Shown: one piece after another, positions 12,650-27,109 of the stretch | Layout: each line of letters begins with the position of its first letter | How positions within the stretch are numbered: position 1 is the stretch's first letter | Assembly (NCBI GenBank): GCA_037074765.1 | Contig: JBAMDO010000192.1 | Coordinates: 1 to 64,000, forward strand | Direction of reading: 5' to 3' | Length of the DNA: 64,000 nucleotides | Source: Mansonella perstans | Taxonomy: Eukaryota > Nematoda > Chromadorea > Rhabditida > Onchocercidae | Notes under the pieces: generated by a model | Databases searched by the model: none | Told to the model about the DNA's origin: nothing | Seen by the model: the letters and a program-made list of their open reading frames with translations, nothing else | Made by a program: the position numbers and the translations under genes

Positions 12650-15600
12650 AATTAAAATTTAATGGAACTATTTTCCATCTAAAATTAAACGAAAAACCAA
12701 TAAATCGATGGAAAAACAACAGAATCAAATGTAGCGCTAACAGTTTGTAGAAGAGCTACAACTGAGATCATCAGTTTTCAGTTGAGTATGGTAATATTGT
12801 CATCAGAAAGGTTGCGAGTCGAATATTCAGAATGGTTGAAAATATTTTTATAAAATAGTCGAGTGGAAGATAAAGTAAAATTTATGGGCCGAAGGATACT
12901 GATCAGAATGCCTATGTGCGAACTGGAATAAAAATATCGTTAGTTCGGAGTAATTTCAGGTCTTGTTGATCGAAGAATTTTGTCTCATTGCTAGCCGGTA
13001 TCTGTAAACAAATAACCGCATACCGTTTGTCGATCAGATACTAATAGATAAATTCCGAAATTCGCTGGCACAATCATTTTCAGTTCAACATATAGATTGA
13101 ACATGTTATATAGTCGCTGCAAGATGTTTACTATTGCTCTTTGTTGCTTTTCTTTTTCAGGAAGAGAAATGGAAAAATGATTATCAGATCAGGTATGTCG
13201 TTATGAAGCATTTACGAGCTGGTAAATTGATCTAATATTTAGCCTGTTATAGGAAATTTTGGGAGATAGTATAAAATTGAGCTCATCTATTTTTGAATGG
13301 AATTATATTTTTCATCGTTTCCTTTTGTAGTGATTTTCAACCACTTGATAATGCCAATCAAAGATTATTGAAATTTGATTTATGATTTTCGTTGTGCAGG
13401 ATGTTTACTATTACAAATGAGGAAGATTTTTACTTATTCAAAAGCTTTCATACTGTTCAAGAATGAACTTTGAAACTGTTGAAAAGAATTTCATTTTGAT
13501 ATTGTTGAAATTGTTCAATCTTTCAAGATGTTAGCCATGAGGATATTACCCATCATATTGAAGCCTTTCAAACATATCGGTATGCTCAATAACGTTGTGC
13601 ATTTCTTAATTGTAAAGTGATGAAGCACTGGGAAGTATCATTCGACATTAATTTTCCGATCATATATCTTATCGTTCGGTATATTTTTTCTGAAAAAGCA
13701 TTTCTCCATGAGAAATGCTTTTCTAATGTAATATTATTTCTGGCTGTGTTATGGTTTATTCAGTTTTTTTTAAAAAATAAAGAGAAAGTTGTCTAAAGAT
13801 CTCTTTGGATCTTCTTACATACTGTTCCTATCATTCAGCTTGCTTTGGCTATGTGAAAGTTGATCATATGGAAGTATTGTCACATGAAATTCCCTTCTTG
13901 CAAATTTCATCTTAGGCTCATTATTTCACAAAGCTGCAGATGTACCTTTAACATCAGTCACGGCTATGAAAACTTGTTTTGAGAGATATGTTCTATTTAA
14001 CATGGAGAAAAAGAGAGATGATATGGCCTTTCATCGCTCAGCATTTAAATTACAGAAAACTTTTTTATCAATATTCTCGAATCTTCACACTATATTAGAC
14101 TTATATGGTAATCTTTGTGGACAGTATTAATACAGATAGTGTTGGAAAAATCAAAGTAATTTTGCATTATAAAATTATCTCGCAATAATTACAATATTAT
14201 ATTACTGTTTGGCATTAATCAGGAGATTTCTAACAGTTTTGTAATGAAGATAGTTGCTAAAAATAATTTTAACCTAAACAATATAATTATTGTATATTAT
14301 CACATCTAATAATGCTTCAAAGATCTAATTTTTAGTAAATAAATACGATTATTGTATATAAATAAATGTGATTATTTTATGTTTGCTAAATTTAATGCTT
14401 TTTTTAATTTATTTTTGTTACTATCTGTAATTTCATTGGTTTTATAAACACATGCATTATATAAGCTATAGAAACTTTGGCAAAAGAATTTCTTGGATTC
14501 AGAACCCATTTATTCACTCAACTATTATTTCTTTACTCCCAATGAACATACTGTTGAATTCGTACTTGGTTGCAATCTATCAAAGTGCAACAAATCTGTT
14601 TCCAACACAAACTGTCAGTGTACAGGTCAACCCAAAAATTTTTGAGATAATAAAAGTTTGATATATTCAGAAGGAAAACTTTCACTATAGGAAGACAATT
14701 CAATTCAGGGAATATCACTTTTAGCGTAATTTACATTAGATGCAGGTATACAAGCAATTGCAAAACAACTGTATTGTTGGCATGACATTAATTGAAGCGA
14801 TATGATTAAGTGAAAGTTACTTCCTGTATTTCTGATCTATACCATATCTGCTTTCTTAGTAAAAATGATTAAGTAAGTTGTCGAAGGATTTTTATAGGTC
14901 ATTTTTCTTGTGTGTAACTTCAGGTAAAAACCTAACTTCTGCGTTTTTCATTGGATTTTTAGATTGCACCGCAAATTTTCGACGCAGCTTTAGCATATTT
15001 AGCGAAAAATTAGATGATTAAAAAATGATGATGCAGTCTGAAATAGGTAGTCATTGTGTGCATATTTAAAGCTATAAATCGGTTTATCAATTTGGTATTG
15101 ATAATTGTAAGTTATATTACTGGAAAATAAAATTTTTTTTTTTTTTTGCAAGAAGAAGGAGATTCCTCAGTGAAAGTTCTTGAAACCATTAGGTAATAAA
15201 TGAATCATAGTCTTATATCGAGATCCATATCAACTATCTCATAAAGATATACGACGATCATATATACTAACTATACTTCATTTTGGATATTTCATCGCCG
15301 TTTGTTTATTATGTCAATAAATTTCCATAGTTCCTTTTAAATCCTTTGTTAAATCAGATAACAAAGGTAGATGATTATTAGTAAATATAATCGAGAAATA
15401 CTCTGTATCTGTTCACATTAGAATCATTATTAAAAGGATGTTTTTTTGTTTCACCCAAAACCAATGAGTTTCATAACATTCACGATAACAAAGAGGCTTA
15501 CGTAAACCATCTGTCACCATAACAAACGACAGAAGGCTGGCTGTACGTGACCCTTCTGTTCCTCCAACATTCAATGATCACGGATAGTGAGCCAAGCACT

Positions 15601-15720
15601 CCGATTCACAGCGTTTATTTAAAGCCTTACATAACCAATATGATCAATGGAAACGCTGTCCATCTCAAATCCCTCTATGCAAATGCAAACCTCATCGCAG
15701 AGGCAGCTAGGTAGCGAGCG
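12650..15720. other. Gene-poor AT-rich stretch
   Basis: About 3 kb between the dead hAT element and the CA microsatellite. I see no open frame with family resemblance and no RNA gene; it contains T-runs (for example 15,131-15,147). The missing ends of the hAT element could lie in its left part. Confidence 0.5.
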
Positions 15721-15721
15721 A

Positions 15722-16148
<427 letters not shown>

Positions 16149-16405
16149 CAAATTTCCTGACTGCATTGCTCGAAAGGAAGGAATATGGCGTTGTAGGAGT
16201 GGCGTGCGAGCGCGTTGTCCTGCTTTTTTTTTTTTTTTTTCTGAAATTAGAAATGAAGAGATATGTAGGTTGTTAAATTGTTGGATCAAAAATTGACGGA
16301 ATACATTGATAGGATGAACGAAGCCTAATAATTCTCATATTTCAATCAATATGGTACCATTATTAGTGATAAATAAATAATTTGTAGGAATCATATGCTA
16401 TAATG

Positions 16406-16458
16406 TTTTAGTACGTGCAAATATGCATCCTATGATTTTAATACGTGCAAATATGCAT
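16406..16458. repeat. 30-bp-period direct repeat with GCAAATATGCAT core
   Basis: Two near-identical 23-bp units (TTTTA, then G or A, then TACGTGCAAATATGCAT) start at 16,406 and 16,436, about 0.9 kb upstream of the H3.3 start. The core contains an octamer-like word. A regulatory role is only a guess. Confidence 0.7.
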
Positions 16459-16805
16459 TGATATATGCTTTGGGGCGGAACTGTTTAGTTGTGTTGTGTC
16501 GCATTCATATTATTGCTTTGCCGTGTGGTTTGTGGTTTTATCATTGATCGGTTTGTAAAGGTGGTGGTGCTCGGAATAGATTTAATATTTGTTGTTGTTA
16601 GTCTCAATAAGATTCAATCTTTTGGCAATTTGCCAGCTATCAATAAAAGAGTTATAGAAGATAAAATAGAAGAGCCTATGTAGAGTGGACACAAATGGGT
16701 CCACTCTGATTGGTCTATTCAACAATATCTTATGCTGATTATGTGACTCTTGTTGACCTGTAGTTGGAATGTCATTTAATGCATATGCATTGATGTGATA
16801 TAGCT

Positions 16806-16846
16806 GCTACTGCTGTTTGCTGTTGTTGTTGCTGTTGCTGTTCCTA
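16806..16846. repeat. Short CTG/TTG trinucleotide tract
   Basis: An imperfect run of GCTGTTGTTGTTGCTGTTGC-type triplets in the DNA upstream of H3.3. No open frame of note uses it. Confidence 0.7.
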
Positions 16847-17288
16847 CTACTGCAGAAAATATACGACGCGTTTTGGTCATTTCATATCTTAACCTATGTT
16901 GAATAGATGTTGTGTGATGATTATTTATCATCTTTACCTATAACAATTTCCTAACTTTCAATAAATAGTTTACATTAATTTCATCATTATCTTATTCATT
17001 TCAAAGAATATTCAATTTTATATCATTTTATTATATATTTTAATTTCATTGAGAAAAATTAGTTCCAAAATGAGAAGAAATTGCAAGAATATTTTTGATG
17101 TAATAAAAAGTGTTAAACGAAATAATTTGGTATAGTTATTCCTTCAGCAGTAATCATTATTATGAATTAATTTTTATGCATACAGGTCATTCATTCTATA
17201 TCAGATACATTGGCGCAGTACGAATTCAATTTTCATTCTTTTTTTGAAATAAAACTCAATTTTTAAATTTTAGATTGCTTTCGAGTAA

Positions 17289-18391
<1,103 letters not shown>

Positions 18392-19187
18392 ATACTCATC
18401 CGAAATGGGATATTTGTACACTTCATTTATGTCCGTTTAATCAAATTTTTTGTTCTAAATCCCTTATAACTACTTTTTGCTGCAGCATAAGCATTTTTAT
18501 CTATCAATGGAACAAATACCAGTTACGATAGTTCTCCATTTCTTGCCAAGATTCTCCAGTTTTGGCACATTTTTATAACCACCTAGTTTAATTCAGAATT
18601 TAATCGTGCATTTAACCAGGAAAAAAAAAAGATAAAAAATCATAAACTGCATGTTGATCGTAAATCGTTACAAGCTATCTTTTACTGTTCTGCTTAAGAA
18701 GAAAATCAGTGTTGCAGTGCTGTCGCCGAGAATTGGGCATATGTTGACCCATGATTACTTCAGGGTTAAACCATGTCTACTCACGGTTGACTTTCTGTGT
18801 GTTACGTCAACTCTATTCGCTACTTTTTTTGGATGTAATTTGTCCTGTAAAATTTTAGTTCGTAGCGTTGCACTTTAGCCTCTGCATTTTTTGTAATTTG
18901 ACCTCGATTTCAAGACCATTGTCATGCTGCCAATTTTTTTCTGTTAACACGTTTTAATCACTGAAAGGAGAGCAGTATTCTTTTATATTTAGCAAAAATT
19001 TGTAACCGTTTTATATAAGCCAAGAAAATTCTGATTATTCCATTGTTATGTACTTCTCTTTATCTAAGTAGCTGATAAGATACTGTGCAATAAAGACGAA
19101 ATGAACAACACAGTAAACAATTAAAGGGACAGTAACAGTCTTGCTGTCTTACTGTTGCTGTTGTGCTGTTGCACCTGCTTCTGTTCA
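18392..19187. other. H3.3 3' flank
   Basis: Non-coding, T-rich, the likely 3' UTR side of H3.3. An AATAAA lies at 19,089-19,094, but it is far from the stop and its use as poly(A) signal is uncertain. The plus-strand open frame at 18,651-18,878 resembles nothing and is probably spurious. Confidence 0.4.
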
Positions 19188-19537
19188 CTATTGATCCACT
19201 GGCGATGAACTGTCCTCGAAATTGAGTTCCATATGAAGTCGCAAATTTCGAATCTTTTTAAACTCTTTCGAGGCTTCTCGACGGTAAACATCATCAATTT
19301 CTAACCGAACTGCTCTGCTCTTTTGGAGATGAATTCCATTTTCAAATCTGCTTCTTGTGTTCCTTGCTTTGCCAACCCAACCGTAGATTAATGCAGTTAC
19401 ACAACATCTCGATAAGATTTTGATCCATGGTTGAACTTCATCAATATGTCGTTTTCCTGATTGATTAATCCTAACTTACCTATATCATCTTCGTCTTCGC
19501 TCGTTGATGACCCTTCTGAAACTAATCTACCTACCAT
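19188..19537 (-). CDS. Small unrecognised protein (about 108 aa), needs a 23-nt intron or has a frameshift
   Basis: I do not recognise this gene. Reading back from TAG at 19188-19190, the frame is open for about 90 codons, with segments DEVQPWIKILSRCC, ALIYGWVGKARN, RAVRLEIDDVYRREASKEF and ELNFEDSSSPVDQ. It is charged with one short hydrophobic patch. Upstream, an ATG at 19,537 opens another frame (MVGRLVSEG, then an acidic SEDEDD run) ending exactly at a strong GTAAGT donor (19,479). An AG at 19,457-19,458 would restore the frame, giving 108 aa, but the intron (19,457-19,479) would be only 23 nt. Alternatives are a more distal first exon joined to the same acceptor, or a frameshifted pseudogene. 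It lies tail to tail with H3.3. Confidence 0.55.
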
Positions 19538-20448
19538 TTGACTTTGACTTTTTTACACTACTATATATACAACTCATCACAGCTACACAATAATTAAGTT
19601 TTTTTTTCGGGGATTTGCTGGTAATAAGCAAATTTTAAAAACAGGATATTGACACGATCGCTCAAATTGAGATTTTGATATATGTGATGTTCGCTTGTAT
19701 CCTATAAATCAAGATCACAGCATCTGAGATACTGAATTTATTCGAGCCAGTAAAAACTGCAATGATCATTTTCCGAAAAGTGACATGTGAGAAAGCTAAC
19801 TAAACAACTGAGATGTTAGTGATCGGAAAGGTTAAAGTTGAGGGTATATTTATAAGCCCAATTTATAATTCCAAAAATTGCATATTCGTAGCAATTTGGT
19901 ACGATGTTCGAAAGTTTTTTGTAAGCCCGAATCCGTATACTTAGTGTTGCAACAAATTAATTATGCTTTCTAACTGTGGCTATGGTACAGCAAAGAGATA
20001 CTTCTACATTTTTCTGGTTAAAACTTCTCGTTTAACTTCATCGCGCAATTTCACAAATTTCTTTCAGACGTGAACCAAAGTTATTATATTCACCTTGTAA
20101 AAAAATCCATCTCATAAGCGAAAATTTCATTCCGGAGATAAAGCATTTTCTTTCTGCTCAGCGCTCTTTATCCAAATACTATTCCTGAACCTTTTATTGT
20201 ACGTTCCCTCGACAAGAACTCACATTTTTACGCGCACTTTTTTGATGAATCGATAACAGGAATGTCTATAAGATAATGGGAATAGTTGTAACAGTTGAAT
20301 ATCGTATCAAGTTTATTAAATTTTTAGCGATTATTCAAATCATTAAATATGAATGGGCAAAAGCTCAAACTTTTTACTTCAAAACATTAAACATAATGAG
20401 TACTATGTCGAAAAATGCAACTGCTTCAACGGCACGAATCAACATAAG

Positions 20449-20485
<37 letters not shown>

Positions 20486-21279
20486 AAAAAAAATGATTAA
20501 AGTAATCCAAATATGAGAAGATACAACAACACAGGTACTCCTGAAACTAAATCTGTGTACAGATACCTGAGCTAGTATGGGACCAAACCTAGCTTCCTAA
20601 CTATCTGAATCAAGTTTTACAAACACTCGAAAATTTTTACAAATTCACGGACACAAATTTTACAAATGATTCAATCAAGAAAAAATCCTGTTTTTTCCAG
20701 AAAATACGTGAAAAGCAAATCTCTAAACTTCCTATGTTTGCTCACTCTCTCTACGGTTCTGCTGCTAGGATGGCGTAAATTATCACAAGTGCTGAATAAA
20801 ATATAAAAGCTATATGGTAGGTGCATCAGACCCAATACGATACGATACATGTAATAATTTTAACAAGTGCTTACAAACTACCCTGTCAGCCAAAAGTGCT
20901 AAAGTAACTGAACGAAATTCAAAAGGAAGAATTGCATATGTAATATCACCAAGAACAGAAACCAATTATTTATGCCCCAAAATTTCCAAGTTCAAGAACA
21001 AATTCCTGATTTTGAGAATTAAAAACATGAATCTATTGCCATTTCAGACGAGTTCATGATTTTCGGTTGCGACCAAAATATCAGCGAATTAGCAATGACA
21101 GCAGTTCTCTTGCAAATAAATAACGAATTAGAAAAGATGTGTAAACGGTGCATTCCACCTCAGTAACAGGAATCTTTTGCCCAAATATACACATGAATAT
21201 GAGAACAAGTTTCTTCGCATGCATCCAGCGCCTGTTGAAACATCTGAACAGTTGATTTATGGAAAAAAACAGCAAACAT
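19538..21279. other. Spacer 3' of the RING1-like gene
   Basis: No gene I can support. It contains a pure A-run at about 20,458-20,480 that creates a poly-lysine pseudo-ORF. The plus-strand frame at 20,814-21,059 has no family resemblance. Confidence 0.45.
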
Positions 21280-24200
21280 TCAATGAGTTTTGCTACGACT
21301 TCCCGTGAATTTAAAAATAAGTTTCAGTGGTCTCTTCCTATTCGCCCAATATTCTGTTTTCAGCTGCTCAATTGTCATCGACTCATCCAAAGCTGGAAAA
21401 AACACCAAGTCATCCGGAAACTGCAGATTAACTCCTAACAGCAACAAATTTATAAAGCACATCAATTATTTCACAGATGAACAGTCAATACTTGAAAAGT
21501 CAACTGGTTCCCACTTATCACCAAGAAAACAAATGCACCATCTTTAAAACGTCAAATGGTTCAATTCACCATAAGGAAACATAGGTAAATAAGAGAAAGA
21601 AGCTGAAATTTATTGAGTATATCTTATTTTATCACACCGGTGTGTTTTTTTCTAGAATTCCCTCCTTCAAAATATATGAAAGCAAGGAACATTCGGAAGG
21701 ATCATTATGTCGCAATATATAATTAATAAATACGACACTCAAGTAACCATGAAAAGTTAGCCTGCCGCAGCAGATAATTTATACGAATAAGTCTATATTC
21801 ACAATGATGCCTATACATTTTCAGTCATTGCTGATCATTTTCGCACCTACATTTTAGACCAAAAGATAATGAAATTAAAAAAAAAAAAAAACAGAAAAAT
21901 GAAATAAAAAAAACTGTAGTAAAATTACCAGTAAATGGTGAATTAATGGTAAAAACTGAGGCTGATTTCGGGTCACTATTCCGCTCACCAACATTTAAAG
22001 TTGTAAATTGACCCTCGCCCGTTTCATTTACTACCAGTACATCATCCAGAGCGAGATCAGACTTTACCGGACATAAGAGAACGCGCTGTAAAACACAAAC
22101 AGGTTGATAAAGTGATTCGAATACTTTATATCACATTTGAGCTATAAGAATTTGCATACGGCAGTTCTTATAAAAAGCTTCTATTTATAAGAAGTGTAGA
22201 GGCTTTTACTCTGACCAATTTTCAGCATGTGTTTGTTACCTTATTAAAATAAATGGAAGAAACACCTCTGGCAGACAATTCTCGGTGCATTTTCTGCCCC
22301 AATCGGTGCGTGACTCCACTCGGATTCGCTGCAGTATGTATTCACATAAATGACCAACTGCAAGTCGTAACTGTTCCAAACAGTTTAAAGTAACTAACAA
22401 AATTTCTCATGATTCACTGCTACCTATATTTTAGTTCAACGAATATATATCAATTAATATATTGTATATTACTGCAGTTAGTCTAAAATTATAAAATACT
22501 GGCTTAACAGTGACCAAAATACATCGCAGAAACCTGTAGTCGTAGGACACGTGACAATGTATCGTAAATGTTTGGCAGCAACAGGTAGTGAGTCATCATT
22601 GACTACACTTGCATCAGGATTAAGAACAAGCTCTGACTCTATTCCTGATGATAACCGCTGCTTTCCTGACATCAACAAATACTCAGAAGAACGTGGTGAC
22701 ACCATCACTAGATCTTCTGCCGGAACACTGCATCCTAAATATAGTATTCACAACAGTTCATCACCCACTTTAGGACTAATTCATTACTTTTTTGGCTGCG
22801 AATACATCTTGCGGCATTCATTTGCAAATTTGACTTTATAAACTCTTTGCATTGAACAAAAAAAAAAAAGACGAAAATGGAAAAAGGCTCTTTTCCCAAC
22901 TCCAATAAAATTATCTCAAACACTACTAGTATAATACGTGCTTTCTAAATATTTGTCCGCAATCATAGGACTGCTGAACAACCCACCTGATATTGAAATC
23001 ATATGAAAACTTCACTTTACTGCCTTTTTTAGTCAACTTTTCATTACGAAAAAACAAACAGAAATACTCCTCACTAAATACAATTTATGATATGATTCAC
23101 ATCGGAAAGAAGCACTAACTATTTCCATTGACCTGGAACGAATTTCCGTTTGGAATCCCGGAAACTGAAACAGTACTCGAAGGCTGAAAAAGCAGAAAAA
23201 TACTGAACTTTATCTCATGAATAAAAAAATGAAATATATGTACACTAGACATAATGAAATATCAGAGGAAAACTCAGAAGGATTTCTAAATCTTACATTC
23301 ACATTTGAATCAATTTGATTTGGCGCAACATGCGTAGATGGACCAAGACTAGGATAAACGTTCAAGCACTTTGAAGTACGCTCATTTTTACCATTAACCT
23401 GAACATTCTTTACAGCCATTCCATTAAGTCGTTCTGCAAGTAATATTTTCATGTTGACAGTCAGGACAAAGCATTCAATTTCCAGGTTTTGAATAAGAAA
23501 TAAAAAAATACCATGACTACTGGACTTCTGCAGTACAACGACTGGAGTTATTTCACAGTGATTTGATATCAACCGACTCAACTGAAAATAATTTGAATGA
23601 AAGACATTCGCTCACTACTGTTTCCAGTCAGCGCAATTTGCAGGACTACCAAATAAGAGATAAGCTCACTGATGTTTAAAGTCAAAAAATTATTCCAAGG
23701 TAAATCTTTAGAAAGACATCTTACACTTAAACATCACATTTCTTAAATACCTATAGAACAAAAGAGACTGTCGCTAAAAACCTACTTTTGTTCTCTTTTC
23801 ACCTGCATCATTAACATTTGATCTGTTTTCATCTTTTGCATACAACAGTGTTGTTGGTTGTTCGAAATTCAGATAAGCATCTAAAGCAAATCTAACTGAA
23901 GTTAAAATGAGACGTTAAGGAATAACAACGTTCTACTGAACCTTTATAGAAAGCTTATTAACACGGTACAATAAACTCAAATATGCTTTACGTACAAAAT
24001 GAGTTCCTTCTAAAAAACCAAATCCAAAATAGTCCTTATAAATAGCCGAAAATACTTGACGTTTATCCATCAATTTCAGTAAATTCGACAAAAGAAAAAT
24101 AACCATCTGAAGATCCTTCATCAATCGTGAGGGGAAGATCGGACGCATCCGAATGCATGCTTGGCAATAATGGTGGTTTCATTTCCAAAGGTGCGCTTGA

Positions 24201-25483
24201 TGTTGACTCAGTCATCAAATCATACTGAAAGATTTAAAAACAGTACTACTCATTTTCGTGCAATTTAAACTCTTTTCTCTAATCACTCGCACATTATTTG
24301 AAAGGAGCAAAATTGCAACAATAAAAACATAGTCAGCATAACTTCCTATCAAAATACAAAAAACAAAAACTTGGAAGTCCAGCAACTTTAGAAAAACTTT
24401 CAACCTTTACAGACGCTTTAGCATTCTTCGGTGAGGAAGATGACGGAGCTACTGAATCAGAATTCGTCAAAAGTTTAATAGGTGATTTCTTATCAAAGAC
24501 TCTCTTCTTGGTAAAACCTGCAAAACTAATGATATTTGTTGTAGGCAGAATTTTATGACCTGCAAAATTCTACCTTCATATTTTGATGAATGTTTTCCTT
24601 GACATTATTCCCATATTGTATTGAAAGATATGCATACGTTCAGTTTATCAAAAAGTATTATCTTCAATGACACTCATAAACTGTAACCAAAACTTACACA
24701 AGTTACTTGACTCAGTAATCGGGCGTTTCATACATCTCCTTTCGACTGATAATGTGAACTGAAGTGATAGCAATTTGAAATGAACTGCCTGATACAAGCA
24801 CCACATCTTAAACATTAGTTCCTCCGCTATGTACCCAGCCCGTTGCAGATGCAAACAAAAAACGGCAGAAAATGTTCTAGTATCCTACGCAGCAAGTGAC
24901 TACGGATTTTTTTAGAAATAAGGAAGTGGAAATAAACCCAAAACTTCACTGTTTAATTAAAAAAGTACCTTGTTGATGATAGCATCAAAATTTGCATCAC
25001 TCTTCAGTGGTGTCTTTTTTGGAAGGACTTTATGACATGAGGGACACTTTCTTGCTCCAGTGTGTATTCTTTGCAATATACAGTCTGCACAAAAGCGATG
25101 CATACAGTTCTGTAACGAAAAACTGCATTAATTCATCGTGTAATCTATCACAGCCGTGATGAACAACTAGAACTTTTTAAGACATGTTAGTGCAGGCAAC
25201 AACCGGATATTTAATTTACTTTAGATGACAGACAAAAGATAACATTAAACGGTTTTGCACTTAGTTTAAAAGTACTTGTCCTTACCCTTACAACCATCGT
25301 GTTTTGTATTGTCTTTTCGCAGATGCCGCATTCTAACTCCTTACTAATCCAATCGAAATGAACAGATTTTGTATCAACACCGGGACGCAAGGTATGCGGT
25401 TTGCGTGATTTATCATATGATGTTGATTGCGGCAGAGTGAGACGTCGTGATGCAGGTGGACCATCACTACGCCCAGATACCAT
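21280..25483 (-). CDS. RING1/RNF2-like Polycomb (PRC1) E3 ligase, RING + RAWUL
   Basis: Probable H2A ubiquitin ligase of a PRC1-type complex (C. elegans counterpart would be SPAT-3). Thirteen exons: 25286-25483, 24969-25109, 24698-24758, 24405-24517, 24104-24224, 23786-23880, 23512-23581, 23297-23433, 23120-23183, 22534-22734, 22266-22357, 21929-22085, 21280-21434; all phases agree, 534 aa. The RING finger (about residues 51-95) reads ELECGIC, NCMHRFCADC and KCPSC, followed by the typical SDANFDAIINK. A long Ser/Pro-rich, poorly conserved linker follows. The C-terminal RAWUL domain shows SELVLNPDASV, GQFTTLNVG and TIEQLKTEYWANRKRPLKL. It is longer than human RING1/RNF2 because of the linker. 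The least certain boundary is the exon ending at 23120, which uses GTTAGT as donor. No frame breaks. Confidence 0.88.
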
Positions 25484-25686
25484 TTAATTTTTCACTACAA
25501 TGCTGAACGTAGCGCAGTTACTGATATAAGAAGTCGATGTTATATATGATACAAATCTGATATGCGCGAAGTGTATGATGAAGAGATGGTTTACATAAAA
25601 AGACTTAGAATTTAAGATTGAATATCCTCACAGTTTGTCACTTTCCCATATGATTTATACGTGATTTTCAACTTCGACCTAATCAG

Positions 25687-25865
25687 GTGCAAATTTCGAC
25701 AACTAATGAAGCGAAAATTACAGAATCAGATGCAGAACCGAATACAGTTAGCTTGCCGGTAATTCCCATAAAAAAGCTCATACAGATCTTCCGGAAACTT
25801 ACTAAACTAACATTCGGAACTCCCGCAATACCCAGAAACCAATCACCACTAAATCTAACTTCCCG
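25687..25865 (+). other. Orphan exon-like open frame
   Basis: A 60-codon frame bounded by a plausible acceptor (CTAATCAG) and a donor (GTGAGA), reading VQISTTNEAKITES and later LPVIPIKKLIQIFRKLTK. I recognise no domain. It sits about 200 bp from the divergent RING1-like start and could be an exon of an undetected plus-strand gene or chance. Confidence 0.25.
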
Positions 25866-25889
25866 GTGAGAAAAAAAAATACGGCAGTA

Positions 25890-25904
25890 TGGGCACAGTG
25901 CCCA
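25890..25904. repeat. Short perfect palindrome (TGGGCAC-A-GTGCCCA)
   Basis: 7-bp arms around a single base, on the 5' side of the RING1-like gene. It is GC-rich against AT-rich surroundings. It could be a protein-binding site; nothing further can be said. Confidence 0.6.
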
Positions 25905-27050
25905 AATAAAATCACCGTACTATGAATCATTCTTTGAGAAAAACGAGGTTTGAAGGAGCACTATATTGAATAATTGAAACGGAATGGCAAGTACAGAGGG
26001 ATTTGCTTAATTTGCTTAGATGTCTTTTCTGATTACTTAGTGTTGTTTTATTGATGCAAGGATGACGGGCTTATCATTTGATAAGACTTATCACTTGAAG
26101 TTTATCAGCGTACTGGCAAATACTGGAAGAATGCATATGGAAATCAGGAACACTTTGTTGATTGCATCAAATCTGAAGATTATTTTGACTTTAATGTACT
26201 CCCCCCTATAAGAATGTAAAACCTTGCAATAATATAATAAATTATTCGATTCATGTTAAGGCATTAAAAATAAGCTTTTCAACAGATATCTACAAAGCTG
26301 ATAAATTCGAGGGACATAGTTCAATTTTTAAGTAAAACTTCAAATTCATATCACTTACAAATTTGTTTAGCTGATTTAATTTTATCCAGCATAGTTTCTT
26401 AAAAGAAAATATTCGCGTCCGTATTTTTATTAAATTCTTAATCTTGAATTTCCGATCGATTTTTGTTCTAACAACAATGGTAACCAACAAAGATCATCAT
26501 TATCGTTTAATTCAGTTGAATTCTCTGGAATTTCCTTTTAATTTATAAAATGTTTCTTTTTCGAAATTTAAAAATTTGCGATAATAGAAGATGTTGTTAT
26601 ACATCCATAAGCGATAATTTTTTCTTTAATATTATATAAAAATTCAAGCAAATTTTTTGTAGACAAGAAATAATTTCTCTTTCCCATAGTATCGCATAAA
26701 TTTTACTTTTTACCGCAAAATGGGATCGTAATTTGTCAGTGGAAATCATTCATACTCGACTGGTCCGTGGTTTCACTTTTCGCTTTTTTTTTGCTGGTTT
26801 TTTTTTTGTTTTGGTTTTTGTGGCCAGCAGTACATTCATTAACATAAGCAAGTTTCAGGATGCTTCCAATATCGAGAGCATAATCCAGTCAACATAACAA
26901 TTATTCTAATCAATCAACTTGGTATTTTTATTTTAAGATTGAAATAAATGAAGTGTATACAAAATAACAATTCTTTTTTTAAAAGCAATAGAAATCAATA
27001 CTGTGATTTCCAGTAATTGATAATGTACTATAACAGGCTCACCTTTAACC
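25905..27050. other. Non-coding AT-rich stretch
   Basis: No gene visible. It contains T-runs around 26,780-26,810. The minus-strand open frame at 26,290-26,490 is low-complexity and probably spurious. Confidence 0.5.
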
Positions 27051-27109
27051 CTTTTTTGCTTTACTTATTGTTGATAACTCCAAAGAATTCTGTTTTTCTA
27101 CATCACATG

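Noticed and set aside
20276..20500. Lysine-rich plus-strand open frame
   Set aside because: Its C-terminus is a translated A-run, and the rest has no protein-like character or splice signals.
22551..22841. 96-codon plus-strand open frame
   Set aside because: Antisense shadow of a RING1-like RAWUL exon with matching splice phases on the other strand.
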